A DNA stretch of 64,000 bases, from contig LR134390.1 in assembly GCA_900637705.1 (NCBI GenBank), positions 1,798,001 to 1,862,000 of the forward strand, read 5' to 3'. This DNA is from Fusobacterium varium. GTDB taxonomy: Bacteria > Fusobacteriota > Fusobacteriia > Fusobacteriales > Fusobacteriaceae. The stretch's first letter is position 1. The number at the start of each line of letters is the position of its first letter. Positions 17,316 through 25,996 of the stretch are shown here, piece by piece. The notes below the pieces were generated by a model. That model was given only the letters and a program-made list of their open reading frames with translations, searched no databases and was not told the DNA's origin. The position numbers were made by a program, and so were the translations under genes.

Positions 17316-18068
17316 TCAGTATGTTATCTTTAAAGACCTGCCATTTACAAATATACCAGAAGATACTTTATAAGAAAGAACTTTTTCCCCAATTTTAAAG
17401 AAGCCCCCTCTTTCTACATTAATATCATTCTTTATTATTTCATTGGCTATTCCCAAAATAAATTCAAATACTTCTTCACACTCACTGAGAGAATTCAATA
17501 TTTCTATCTCTTTCTTCTTAAAATGATTAAGTCCCAAAGTATATACTGATACAGTATTCTGTTTTTTGATTATTCCTATATACACCCATAAAAGTATGGG
17601 AAGTTTTCCCAACTTCAATTCCTTAGCTAAACATCTATATGTTTCCTTTTCAATAATCATAGGACTCATATATACAGCAATGGCTTCATCTACTGCCAAT
17701 ATACTGCTTGCTATTTTGGTAAATGTTTTGTATCTCTCTATATTATCTTTTCCATTAAGTATTGAAATTATAATATGTGACTTATGCTTTGACACTTTTT
17801 TCTCTGCATCTTCCCACATCCAGTTATCTTTATAGTGGCTTTCCACCTCATGTTCTGGAATTACTTCTGGTACAAAGCTGCATGCTATGAGCATATCATC
17901 TACATTGAAAGCTATAGTATCTTCATCTGCTGTATCCTTTATCTCTATTCCCCATTCGTTTTTTAAATTAATCTTTAGTTTGTTAAAGTCATAACTAAAA
18001 TTTTCCAAAAGGACAAATCCCACAATAATATCAGGAAGTCTTTTTTTCTTTTTCCCCCAAAACAACAT
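17316..18068 (-). CDS. DUF4261-like protein
   Basis: A 250-residue soluble protein. The middle KHKSHIIISILNG followed by a helical segment and a conserved VYMSPMIIEKETY stretch resembles DUF4261 proteins, whose function is unknown. A LWVYIGI-to-YTLGLNHF region is also typical. The start has a lysine-rich GKKKKR patch. Monocistronic, convergent with cbiK. The family call is from memory of its pattern and is moderate. Confidence 0.65.
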   Translation of the reverse strand: MLFWGKKKKRLPDIIVGFVLLENFSYDFNKLKINLKNEWGIEIKDTADEDTIAFNVDDMLIACSFVPEVIPEHEVESHYKDNWMWEDAEKKVSKHKSHIIISILNGKDNIERYKTFTKIASSILAVDEAIAVYMSPMIIEKETYRCLAKELKLGKLPILLWVYIGIIKKQNTVSVYTLGLNHFKKKEIEILNSLSECEEVFEFILGIANEIIKNDINVERGGFFKIGEKVLSYKVSSGIFVNGRSLKITY

Positions 18069-18354
18069 TTCAGTTCCTCCATTTATTTCTTTATAGCAGA
18101 TAGATTTTCAATCAAAACATCTGTTATATAGTGCACAACAAATTATATTCTAATCTTTTCTTAAAAGCAAATAAAAAGTTGAACTTTCTAATGAACATTC
18201 ATTCATTTTATCTTCTATTTCTTTATTTAAATATTAATTTTTTATTTCAGATATTTTATTTCCAAATTAAACATTTCCTAAGCAAATTATTTTGAAATGA
18301 ATTTTATAAAAATTAAAAGCCCCCATAATTTGAAGGCTCTCTCTACTTAAACTT
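18068..18354. other. Intergenic, AT-rich
   Basis: Nothing supported except a weak stem (AGCC/GGCT, 18318-18338) with T-rich sequence on its minus-strand 3' side, which may terminate the CNNM/CorC-type gene's neighbour-free transcript. Confidence 0.3.
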
Positions 18355-19695
18355 TTATTCAAGATTTATATTTCCAAAATCTTCTTCTTTCTGTTCCTCT
18401 TTTTTTGTTACTAATAGCTGATCAACTTTAAAATTGTCTACATCAACAACTTCAAAAGTATAGTTCTCAAATTCTACCATAGCAGCTTTTTTGGGAATAC
18501 TTTTCAACATATACATCATAAAACCAGCTATTGTTTCATAAGTGTCTTCCTCTGGAAATTTTTCTATATCCAGTACTTTTTTTACATCTTCAATAGGTGT
18601 AACTCCGTCCATTAACCAAGAGCCTTCTCCTCTTGAAATTATCTGCTGCTCATCTTGAGCTTGATAAACTATATCTCCCATAAGTGTATTTACTACATCA
18701 TTTAATGTTACAAGTCCTACTACATGCCCATACTCATTTAATATTATAGCAAAATCATCTCTTGCCTCATTAAATCTATCCAAAGCTTCTGATAATGTCA
18801 AGGTATTTGGAATTATTAGAAGGTTTGGATTACATATCTCTTGTATATCATGAAGTCCACTCATTTCACCTTTCAGTATTCTAGGAAGAATATCTTTAGA
18901 ATCTACATATCCCAGTACTGTATCTATCTCATTTTGACATACTAAAAACTTAGAGTGAGGATAATTGGCTATCTTTTCCTTTATGCTCTCTTCTCCCTCT
19001 TCTAAAGTTAAATATATAATCTCATCTCTAGTAGTCATTATTGAGGAAACCCATCTGGTATCAAGTTCAAATATATTTTCTATCAAATGATGTTCTTTTT
19101 TTTGAACTACTCCTGCTTCAGCTCCAGCATCAACCACAGCGAAGATATCATCATATGTAATAATGTCATTTCTTGTCAAAGGCACTCTGAATAGTTTAAA
19201 AATAAAAGTAGCTGTACCATTGAATATAAATATCAAAGGTCTTAGCACATATATTAAAACTAACATGGGATTGATTATATGCACTGCTATTGCTTCTGGT
19301 GCTACCATTGCCAACCTTTTAGGTATCAAGTCTGCAAACTCAATAAACATTCCTGTAATTATAAGGAATGATACTATACTTCCTATCATAGCTGCATTTC
19401 CTGCAAGTCCTGGTATCCATTTCCCTATAAAAAGTGTTACCCATGGTCCTGCTATATTATCTCCAATTATACCACCTAATATTGCAATAGCATTTATTCC
19501 TATTTGAATGGCTGTAAAAAAGTTTCCTGAAGTTTCCTGTACCTTCAATACTTTTTCAGCATTTTCATCTCCCTCTTCTATCATTATCTGCAGCTTCATC
19601 TTCCTTGCGGAGGCAAGGGATATTTCACTCATAGATAAGAAAATACTCATTAATATCAAAATAATGAGTAAAATAAACTTTAAAAAAACGCTCAT
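18355..19695 (-). CDS. CNNM/HlyC-CorC-family membrane protein with CBS domains
   Basis: A 446-residue protein: N-terminal DUF21 membrane domain with about four segments (residues 1-185), a CBS-pair (about 200-330; SIMTTRDEIIYL opens the first and NEYGHVVGLVTLNDVV closes the second), and a C-terminal CorC_HlyC domain (about 345-430). Family members export or help export Mg2+ or Co2+ and bind ATP-Mg at the CBS pair; the old hemolysin label is misleading. Monocistronic. Confidence 0.9.
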   Translation of the reverse strand: MSVFLKFILLIILILMSIFLSMSEISLASARKMKLQIMIEEGDENAEKVLKVQETSGNFFTAIQIGINAIAILGGIIGDNIAGPWVTLFIGKWIPGLAGNAAMIGSIVSFLIITGMFIEFADLIPKRLAMVAPEAIAVHIINPMLVLIYVLRPLIFIFNGTATFIFKLFRVPLTRNDIITYDDIFAVVDAGAEAGVVQKKEHHLIENIFELDTRWVSSIMTTRDEIIYLTLEEGEESIKEKIANYPHSKFLVCQNEIDTVLGYVDSKDILPRILKGEMSGLHDIQEICNPNLLIIPNTLTLSEALDRFNEARDDFAIILNEYGHVVGLVTLNDVVNTLMGDIVYQAQDEQQIISRGEGSWLMDGVTPIEDVKKVLDIEKFPEEDTYETIAGFMMYMLKSIPKKAAMVEFENYTFEVVDVDNFKVDQLLVTKKEEQKEEDFGNINLE

Positions 19696-19881
19696 AATAT
19701 CTCTCCTAACTTTATTATTTAAATAATATTGTTTCTACAACACTTAATCTTCCTTATATCTTTTTAATTTTTTTTGTGTTAAAATAATTTTATAAAGTAT
19801 ATATAATTTTACTATCTTTCCAGTTAAAATTATACCACATTTTTATTGACATTGTATATTGAAATATTTGGAGGACTTCTT

Positions 19882-20595
19882 ATGACACCTATTGAGATTT
19901 TTGGAATGATTGTTCTTGGACTTGGGGCTGGTTTTAGTAAACTTGGTCTTCCCACTGCTTTAGTCTTCTCTCCCCTGCTTGCTTCATTATATGGAGGTAA
20001 AACTTCTGCTGGTATTATAATCATACCTGTAGTTATTTCTGACTTTACTATGCTTTACTTATATGGAAAAGACCTTGAATTAAAAACATTAAAAAAAATA
20101 CTTCCTATGACAATACTTGGAATAATTGTTGCTGTAATTTTTGGTAACAATATTTCTGATGAATTTTTTAAAAAAAGCATGGGTATACTCATACTGGTAA
20201 TAGGTATTCTTACTCTTTTAAAAAGCCTTAATGTCAATTTTTCAAAATTAAGTTATATATTTGGTTTTCTTGGAGGTTTTTCTTCTTTTATAGGAAATGT
20301 ATCTGGTCCTCTTATGAGTATATATCTCTTAAATATAAATTTAGATAAAGAGAAATTCTATGGAACTAGAAGCTGGTTTTACTTCATAGTTAATTTTTCA
20401 AAACTTATACTTTATTTCTTTTTCTTAAAAAATATTAATTTATTTACTGTATCAAGAGGTGCATGTGCTATTCCTACTGTCTTTGTAGGAATATTTATAG
20501 GTAGATTCATAGTTGGAAAAATGAATCAGAATATTTTTGAAAAATTTATTGTTCTAGTAAGTATAATCAGTGGATTAAATCTTCTTCTCAATTAA
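19882..20595 (+). CDS. TSUP/TauE-SafE family membrane permease
   Basis: A 237-residue integral membrane protein of about eight segments. The N-terminal GLGAGFSKLGLPTALVFSPLLA and the mirrored C-terminal GFLGGFSSFIGNVSGPLMSIYLL are the two halves of the TauE/SafE repeat. These permeases move sulfite, sulfonates or other small organic anions. The ATG at 19882 follows GGAGG with six bases spacing; the upstream ATG at 19846 has none. Substrate not evident from the context. Confidence 0.85.
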   Translation: MTPIEIFGMIVLGLGAGFSKLGLPTALVFSPLLASLYGGKTSAGIIIIPVVISDFTMLYLYGKDLELKTLKKILPMTILGIIVAVIFGNNISDEFFKKSMGILILVIGILTLLKSLNVNFSKLSYIFGFLGGFSSFIGNVSGPLMSIYLLNINLDKEKFYGTRSWFYFIVNFSKLILYFFFLKNINLFTVSRGACAIPTVFVGIFIGRFIVGKMNQNIFEKFIVLVSIISGLNLLLN

Positions 20596-20604
20596 GATAT
20601 TCTC

Positions 20605-20633
20605 GGAGTGAATCATCACTCCTTTTTTTATTT
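20605..20633 (+). terminator. Terminator after the TSUP gene
   Basis: GGAGTGA / TCACTCC stem followed by seven T. Confidence 0.85.
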
Positions 20634-20636
20634 TGC

Positions 20637-20665
20637 CAAAAAAACAGGTGATAAAATATCACCTG
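20637..20665 (-). terminator. Terminator after the bactofilin gene
   Basis: Minus strand CAGGTGAT / ATCACCTG stem followed by seven T. Confidence 0.85.
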
Positions 20666-20676
20666 CTACTTTTTAA

Positions 20677-21114
20677 TTATTCGTCTATCTCTTCTTCCTC
20701 ATATGAATTTGTTTTTTCCTCTTCATCATCTTTCATACTTAGATATTCATTAGATTTTTTTTTCTTACTATATCCCTCGAAGTTTCCACCATCTTCTATT
20801 ACAAGTTTGTCGCTTATAATATCTCCTATTACATTACTTGTTGCTGAAAGTTCAACAGTATCCCCTTCTAATTCCCCTTTGAAAAATCCACTTATAACAA
20901 TTTTTGAAGCTGCTATCTTTCCTTCAACTTTACCTTTAGGCCCAATAGTAACAGATGCTCTTGAAAGTATATTTCCATTGATTTCCCCATCAATAAGCAA
21001 ATTACATTCACTTACTACATCTCCTGTGAATGAAGTCCCCTGTGATACCTTAGTTAATTCTTTTGTTGAATAATCTGTGTCTGCAACTTTGTCATTTCTA
21101 TTAAAGATTGCCAT
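20677..21114 (-). CDS. Bactofilin
   Basis: A 145-residue bactofilin (DUF583): the core (about 20-120) is a run of short beta-helix rungs with conserved SFTGDVVSECNLLIDGEINGNI and VEGKIAASKIVISG, flanked by disordered charged tails, the last rich in Glu and Lys. Bactofilins polymerise without nucleotide and scaffold cell-shape enzymes at the membrane. GGGGG precedes the ATG. The gene overlaps the end of the M23 peptidase gene by 61 nt, the classic bactofilin-peptidase pairing (as with H. pylori CcmA and its M23 partners). Confidence 0.92.
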   Translation of the reverse strand: MAIFNRNDKVADTDYSTKELTKVSQGTSFTGDVVSECNLLIDGEINGNILSRASVTIGPKGKVEGKIAASKIVISGFFKGELEGDTVELSATSNVIGDIISDKLVIEDGGNFEGYSKKKKSNEYLSMKDDEEEKTNSYEEEEIDE

Positions 21115-21947
21115 TTTACCCCCTTTTCGTTCTTAAATATATAGTCATAATTCTCTAGACTCCATTTTGCAAAATTCTTTGGATCCATTCTTTTTCCAAG
21201 ATAATGTATTTCATAATGGAGATGAGGTCCACTGGACCTTCCTGTATTTCCTGTTTTACCAATTACAGTTCCCTTAGTTATAAAATCTCCTACTTTTACA
21301 TCTATCTCGCTTAAATGAGCAAAATATGTTTTAAATCCAAAGTTATGTGATAATATAATAAGATTTCCAAATCCTCCAGAATTAAATCCTGCATATTCTA
21401 CTATCCCATCTCCAGGGGCTAGTACACTTGTTCCAATTTTAGCTACAAAGTCCAATCCATAATGAAACTTCCTCTGCTCCAATACAGGATGAAATCTCCC
21501 CCCAAATCCACTTGAATATCCACTAAATGGCGATACTGGATTTCCATTTGGAATCATCTGAAGAAGATATTTCTTATCTATTATATTTAACTTAGTTAAA
21601 TCCAGCCTCTCTATCTCATTGAGATTTACTGAGTTGGCAATACTATCCTCACCCATAAGTCTTTCAATTTCTGTTATCTTTTCACTTATATTTTCAAGTT
21701 CCAGATTTTTTTCTTCCAGATTTTTTCTATTTTCCTCTATTTGAGTATAAAGTTTTTCATTTTCGAGCTTAAAATAGCTGTATTCATCTACTTTATCTTT
21801 CAAGACGAAGATCATTATTATCAGTAAAACAAGTCCTGTAAAGAAAAGGCTTCCCACTACAAAAAGATATTTTTTTATTATTTTATCAAAAGAATAGCAT
21901 TTTACCCCTCTGAAATCAGTTATAGTTATATAAAATCTATTTTTCAA
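21054..21947 (-). CDS. M23-family peptidoglycan endopeptidase, membrane anchored
   Basis: A 297-residue protein: one N-terminal membrane anchor (about 25-47), a coiled coil (about 55-100), and a C-terminal LytM/M23 domain with the zinc-binding HYGLD (H-x3-D) and HLHYEIH motifs near residues 160-245. It probably cleaves peptidoglycan cross-links and is positioned by the bactofilin encoded next. Both active motifs are intact, so an active hydrolase rather than a regulatory EnvC type is expected. Confidence 0.9.
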   Translation of the reverse strand: MKNRFYITITDFRGVKCYSFDKIIKKYLFVVGSLFFTGLVLLIIMIFVLKDKVDEYSYFKLENEKLYTQIEENRKNLEEKNLELENISEKITEIERLMGEDSIANSVNLNEIERLDLTKLNIIDKKYLLQMIPNGNPVSPFSGYSSGFGGRFHPVLEQRKFHYGLDFVAKIGTSVLAPGDGIVEYAGFNSGGFGNLIILSHNFGFKTYFAHLSEIDVKVGDFITKGTVIGKTGNTGRSSGPHLHYEIHYLGKRMDPKNFAKWSLENYDYIFKNEKGVKWQSLIEMTKLQTQIIQQKN

Positions 21948-22069
21948 ATGTCTTTCTTCCCCTTTTCATACTGATTTGTTCAATACACACTAGTAATTTT
22001 ATAATTTTTAACAATATCTGTCAAATGTTTTCAGTTTTAAGCTTCACCTATTTAATCCATAATATAACG

Positions 22070-22100
22070 AAAAAAAGGGGTTTCAACTTATGAAACACCC
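22070..22100 (-). terminator. Terminator after the sigma factor gene
   Basis: Minus strand GGGTGTTTCA / TGAAACCCC stem followed by seven T. Confidence 0.8.
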
Positions 22101-22121
22101 TCTGTATAATTTTTATTTTTT

Positions 22122-22904
22122 TTATAATTTTTCTCTTAGTCTATCAATTGCCTCCAGTTGTATCTGTCTTATTCTCTCTTTAGTGAGATTCATTCGTTGT
22201 CCTATTTCTCCTAAAGTAAGTACCTTTTCATCTAATAGTCCATATCTATATATCAGAACTTCCCTTTCCCTTGGTGGAAGTTTATTTACTTTCTTCATTA
22301 AATCAATATTTGAACTTTTGGCAATAACCTCATCTTCAAAAGTATCATCATAAATTATACTGCTGCAATATTCCACCATCTCTCCATACATTTCGTTTCC
22401 TATCCCATTTCCTTTTTCCAATACATCAATGTATCTTTCAGCCTCTTTTTTTTTCATATCCAGACTTCTGCATATCTCATCAATAGATGGGCAATGTGAG
22501 TTTTTATTTTTATAATCCTGTACATATTTTTTCATTCTTGATATGCCATCATAGACATATGAAGGAAACCTGATAAGCCCTCTACTTGATGTAATATATC
22601 TAAGTATACTCTGCTTTATCCAAAATGTAGAATAAGTAGAAAATCTTATATTCTTATCTGGTTCATATTTTTCTACTGCTCTTATCAATCCCATATTCCC
22701 TTCCTGTATCAAATCAAGTATAGGGATTCCCATATTTGTATATTTTCTAGCTATGCTGATAACCAGTCTAAGATTAGAAGTCACTAATTTTTCCTGTGCT
22801 TCTCTATCTCCAGATCTTGCTTTTACTGCAATCTCTCTCTCCTCTTTAGGTGTCAAAAGAGGATAAGTACTTATATCTTTTATATATTCAGAAATATCCA
22901 ACAC
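22122..22904 (-). CDS. RNA polymerase sigma70-family factor (group 2/3-like)
   Basis: A 260-residue sigma factor without region 1.1. Region 1.2 (LLTPKEEREIAVKARSGD), region 2 (NLRLVISIARKYTNMGIPILDLIQEGNMGLIRAVEKYE and FSTYSTFWIKQSILR), region 3, and region 4 with a helix-turn-helix (EIGQRMNLTKERIRQIQ) are present. The start is GTG at 22904 with AGGGGAAA just upstream. It is shorter than RpoD, so a secondary or stress sigma factor is likely. A T9 run inside it (22446-22454) is read in frame, which is useful when judging the frameshifts elsewhere. Confidence 0.9.
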   Translation of the reverse strand: MLDISEYIKDISTYPLLTPKEEREIAVKARSGDREAQEKLVTSNLRLVISIARKYTNMGIPILDLIQEGNMGLIRAVEKYEPDKNIRFSTYSTFWIKQSILRYITSSRGLIRFPSYVYDGISRMKKYVQDYKNKNSHCPSIDEICRSLDMKKKEAERYIDVLEKGNGIGNEMYGEMVEYCSSIIYDDTFEDEVIAKSSNIDLMKKVNKLPPREREVLIYRYGLLDEKVLTLGEIGQRMNLTKERIRQIQLEAIDRLREKL

Positions 22905-23047
22905 TTTCCCCTACCTTTCTCAAATTATATTTTACACTAGTTTTATACTGTATAATTAAAAAAAATCCTTTATTTTTTATATATTTTTTATTTAATAGAA
23001 AAATACTGTCAAATATGTTACACTTTAATATAGAGAGGTGATTTTTA

Positions 23048-23620
23048 ATGAGAGTGCTGGGAATTGATCCGGGAACAGCAATAGTAGGTTTTGGTGTAAT
23101 TGACTATGAAAATAATAAATTTAAAGTAATAGATTATGGGTGCCTTTATACTGATAAAGATACTCCTATGGAAGAAAGACTCTGTCAAATTTATGAAAAG
23201 CTCAGCGAACTCATAAAAAAATATAATCCTGAACATATGGCAATAGAAGAACTGTTTTTCTTTAAAAATAACAAAACTGTTATTTCTGTTGGACAAGCTA
23301 GAGGTGTTCTTCTTTTATGTGGAAAACAAAATGGATTAAAAATACAAGGGTATACTCCTCTACAGGTTAAAACAGGTATAACTGGATATGGAAAAGCTGA
23401 AAAAAAACAGGTACAACTGATGGTTCAAAAATTTTTAGGAATGAAAGAGCTTCCAAAACCAGATGATGCAGCAGATGCATTGGCTATAGCCATCACTCAT
23501 ATAAACTCATTAAATAGTGGTTATTTTGGACAGGCTTTAGCTTCCACTATCAGTACCAAAGCACTACCAAAAGAAAAACTCACTGCCAAAGAATATAGAA
23601 ATCTTATTTTAAATAGATAA
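23048..23620 (+). CDS. ruvC: Crossover junction endodeoxyribonuclease RuvC
   Basis: A 190-residue Holliday-junction resolvase. GIDPGT carries the first catalytic Asp (residue 7), AIEELFF the Glu near 68, and PDDAADALAIA the C-terminal acidic pair near 140; the length matches the family. AGAGGTG lies seven bases before the ATG. It resolves four-way junctions made by RuvAB during recombination repair. A nitroreductase gene follows by 24 nt. Confidence 0.96.
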   Translation: MRVLGIDPGTAIVGFGVIDYENNKFKVIDYGCLYTDKDTPMEERLCQIYEKLSELIKKYNPEHMAIEELFFFKNNKTVISVGQARGVLLLCGKQNGLKIQGYTPLQVKTGITGYGKAEKKQVQLMVQKFLGMKELPKPDDAADALAIAITHINSLNSGYFGQALASTISTKALPKEKLTAKEYRNLILNR

Positions 23621-23644
23621 ATTAAATAAACTTAGGAGGCTGTT

Positions 23645-24220
23645 ATGATTTTAAAGACTTTAGAAAATGTACGTTCACACAGAAGCTTTACTGACAGACC
23701 ATTGACAAAAACTGAATTATCTAAAATAGTAGAAGGAGCAAGACTTGGAGCATCAGCTAAAAATTCCCAGTCTATCAGATTTTTTTGTGTTTCTGACAAA
23801 AAATTATGTGATGAAATATTTGAGCAGATTAAATGGGCTGCTGCTGTAAGCTGGAATCCTGTACTTGAAGAATCTCCAAGAGCTTATGTTATTCTTTGTG
23901 CCTGCAATCCTCTTACTCAAACTTCTGAACCTCTATTGCACTTTGACATGGGTATAGCTTCACAAAATATGCTTCTTTGTGCTGCTGAAATGGGATTTGG
24001 TGGTTGTATTATAGGAGCTTATAATAAAAAGGAAGTTGAAAAACTAATTGCTCTTCCAGAAAAATATAAGTCATATTTCATTCTTGCCTTAGGTGAGCCA
24101 AAAGATAAAGTTAAAATAGTTGCAGCAGAAAATAAGGATACTAAATATTATAGAGATACACTCAATAACCACTTTGTTCCTAAACTATCTCTTAATGAAA
24201 TTATAATAGGAAACAAATAA
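23645..24220 (+). CDS. Nitroreductase-family flavoprotein
   Basis: A 191-residue NAD(P)H:FMN oxidoreductase of the nitroreductase fold. RSHRSFTDRPLTKTEL is the N-terminal FMN phosphate-binding block, DMGIASQNMLLCAAEMGFGGC the central helix, and ILALGEPKDK the C-terminal flavin contact. Physiological substrate unknown. Preceded by AGGAGG; probably cotranscribed with ruvC. Confidence 0.85.
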   Translation: MILKTLENVRSHRSFTDRPLTKTELSKIVEGARLGASAKNSQSIRFFCVSDKKLCDEIFEQIKWAAAVSWNPVLEESPRAYVILCACNPLTQTSEPLLHFDMGIASQNMLLCAAEMGFGGCIIGAYNKKEVEKLIALPEKYKSYFILALGEPKDKVKIVAAENKDTKYYRDTLNNHFVPKLSLNEIIIGNK

Positions 24221-24243
24221 ATAAAATATTTCAAAAATAATTG

Positions 24244-24272
24244 TTGACTTTTTCAATAAGTTATTATACAAT
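24244..24272 (+). promoter_or_regulatory. Sigma70 promoter with no gene downstream (candidate sRNA promoter)
   Basis: TTGACT at 24244-24249, 17-bp spacer, TACAAT at 24267-24272. The transcript would begin near 24279 and meet a strong terminator at 24325-24363. Confidence 0.6.
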
Positions 24273-24278
24273 TAACCT

Positions 24279-24363
24279 ACAAATCCTTTCTTTTTAAAAG
24301 TATTTTAATTTTTACTTAATTAACAAAAAAGCTGACAGTCTACAAAATCTGCCAGCTTTTTTG
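24279..24363 (+). ncRNA. Candidate small RNA, about 85 nt
   Basis: Defined only by the promoter at 24244-24272 and the intrinsic terminator (AAAAAGCTG ... CAGCTTTTTTG, 24325-24363). The body is AT-rich, ends in a stem-loop with a U-tail, and contains no ribosome site with ORF. The terminator also serves the convergent acetyltransferase gene, so a chance promoter is the alternative. Confidence 0.4.
24325..24363. terminator. Bidirectional terminator
   Basis: AAAAAAGCTG-AC-AG ... CTGCCAGCTTTTTT: a stem of about 11 bp with A and T runs on its two sides. Confidence 0.8.
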
Positions 24364-24365
24364 TT

Positions 24366-25528
24366 TTATTGATATTCTTGAATATACACTTTCTTTTTAG
24401 CAAATAATTTTTCCAATTCACTTACTTTCTCTGTATTATTTATCTTTACTCTTTCTAGTTCAATCATTTCCTTCATAGAAAAATACCCAAATAGCAACTG
24501 ATTTAATTCTGATACATCTATTTCCATATCATTTTCTATCTTATCTTTTTTGCTAACATTTCCATTTATATCAATTTCAAATACCCCATTATTTTCCTCA
24601 ATAATTTTATCAATAACAGATATTTTTAAGTTACTTCCTTTTAAATGAAGTCTTTTAAGCATACTTTCTACATTAGTTATTCTTCCCATTATAAATGGAG
24701 ATTCATTTTTTTCATAGCTACCTGATTATGAATATAAAAATTCAGATTGCTCTTTACAGGAGCTTTTATTATAAGCTCTGAGTAGTATTCTCTATATGTT
24801 TTTATAAAAGCATACATTGATTCGACTACACCTCTGCTTATTCCGAAGAACTCTCTGACTTCTATACTTTCTTCTCTTCTGTATAATGAAATATATCCAA
24901 CTGGTCTATTCTCCAAATAGAATATATAAATATCTCCATTTTCATTTTCCATCTCTTTCAAAGCTCTTCTATAATAATTTTCATCTCTTTTTAAATAGGC
25001 AAAATTATTTTTCATCTTTTTCTCATAAATTTCTACCAAATCTTTATACATATTTTTTTCATCAGATACTTTTTTTATTTCATATGCTTTATCTATTCTA
25101 TCAAAAGGGATATCTTTCATAGACATACTATATTTTTCAAGACTGCTCATATATCCAAAGCCATATCTTTTATATATTTCACTGTTTATAGGACTAAGAA
25201 AAATAAAGTCCAACCCTTTTTTCCTTGCATTTTTCAAACTGTATCTTATAAGTTCTCCCATATACCCTCTTCCACGATATTGAGGGGAAACAGCTACTGC
25301 AACTATATAAAAAGATGGAATAACCTCATCATTTACTATTATTTCATATGGATTTTCATGAAGTGAAGCTCTTATCTCCCTTTCTCCATCTTCCATAAGT
25401 AAAAAATTTTCTTTTCTATACAATTCATTAAAATAAAAATCTACCTCATTTTCACTGTCTGTAAAACACTCTTTCCATATATATTCAGCTTTTGCTTTAT
25501 CCTTATCATTTCCATATCTTATTTCCAT
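24366..25528 (-). pseudogene. Eis-like GNAT N-acetyltransferase with SCP2-like tail (one frameshift)
   Basis: With one base restored it is a 387-residue Eis-type protein: GNAT domain with acetyl-CoA loop QYRGRGYMGELIRY (about residue 80), a second GNAT-like half, then a C-terminal sterol-carrier-like domain (MGRITNVESML ... IDVSELNQLLFGYFS). The break is in the T7 run 24706-24712 (A7 on the coding strand): one more A turns AMKKMNLHL-stop into AMKKNESPFIMGRITNV, which reads straight into 24366-24689. The pieces are 24689-25528 and 24366-24689. Family members acetylate amines, including aminoglycosides in Mycobacterium; the substrate here is unknown. Confidence 0.82.
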
Positions 25529-25684
25529 ATCATACTCCTTTAAGCTGCATATTCTTCCTTCTTACATTATAAATAATATATAAAAAAAATCTATACAATA
25601 TATTTTTTTAAAAAACTTCTTTATTATAAAACAGTATCATTAAAGAAATAAAATAATTTAATCAGGTATATTTAAATTTATTAT

Positions 25685-25746
25685 AAAAAAATAGAGAGTG
25701 ATATCTCCAAATTTACTATGGCTTAGCTCTGGAAATATCCCTCTCT
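25685..25746 (-). terminator. Terminator of the 4-hydroxybutyrate operon
   Basis: Minus strand AGAGAGGGATATTTCC pairs with GGAGATATCACTCTCT, followed by ATTTTTTTA. Confidence 0.8.
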
Positions 25747-25748
25747 CA

Positions 25749-25985
25749 TTATTTTATTTTCCCCATTATCCATTTTAAAATTTCTTTTTCATCAAAATTA
25801 CCTGTATGTACTAAATATTCTTGAACATTTATTACATTTTTATTTTCTAAAACTTTTACACACCCTCTCTGACAACCATTCAATACTATTACTACATCTT
25901 TATTTTCTGGTAAAAGTTTCAGCATTTCATATAATTTCTCCCTGTGGTATAGAGGATTGCAACCTCCACAAAATCTAATTTCCAT
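25749..25985 (-). CDS. Small Cys-containing protein (CGGCNP), unknown
   Basis: A 78-residue protein with MEIRFCGGCNPLYHR at its start and a second pair, NGCQRGCVKV, near residue 40. The four Cys (CxxC and CxxxC) could bind a metal or an Fe-S cluster; the layout resembles small proteins near CoA-dehydratase or reductase operons, but I do not recognise a named family. Last gene of the sigma54-controlled operon. Confidence 0.6.
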   Translation of the reverse strand: MEIRFCGGCNPLYHREKLYEMLKLLPENKDVVIVLNGCQRGCVKVLENKNVINVQEYLVHTGNFDEKEILKWIMGKIK

Positions 25986-25996
25986 GTTTAGATTCC

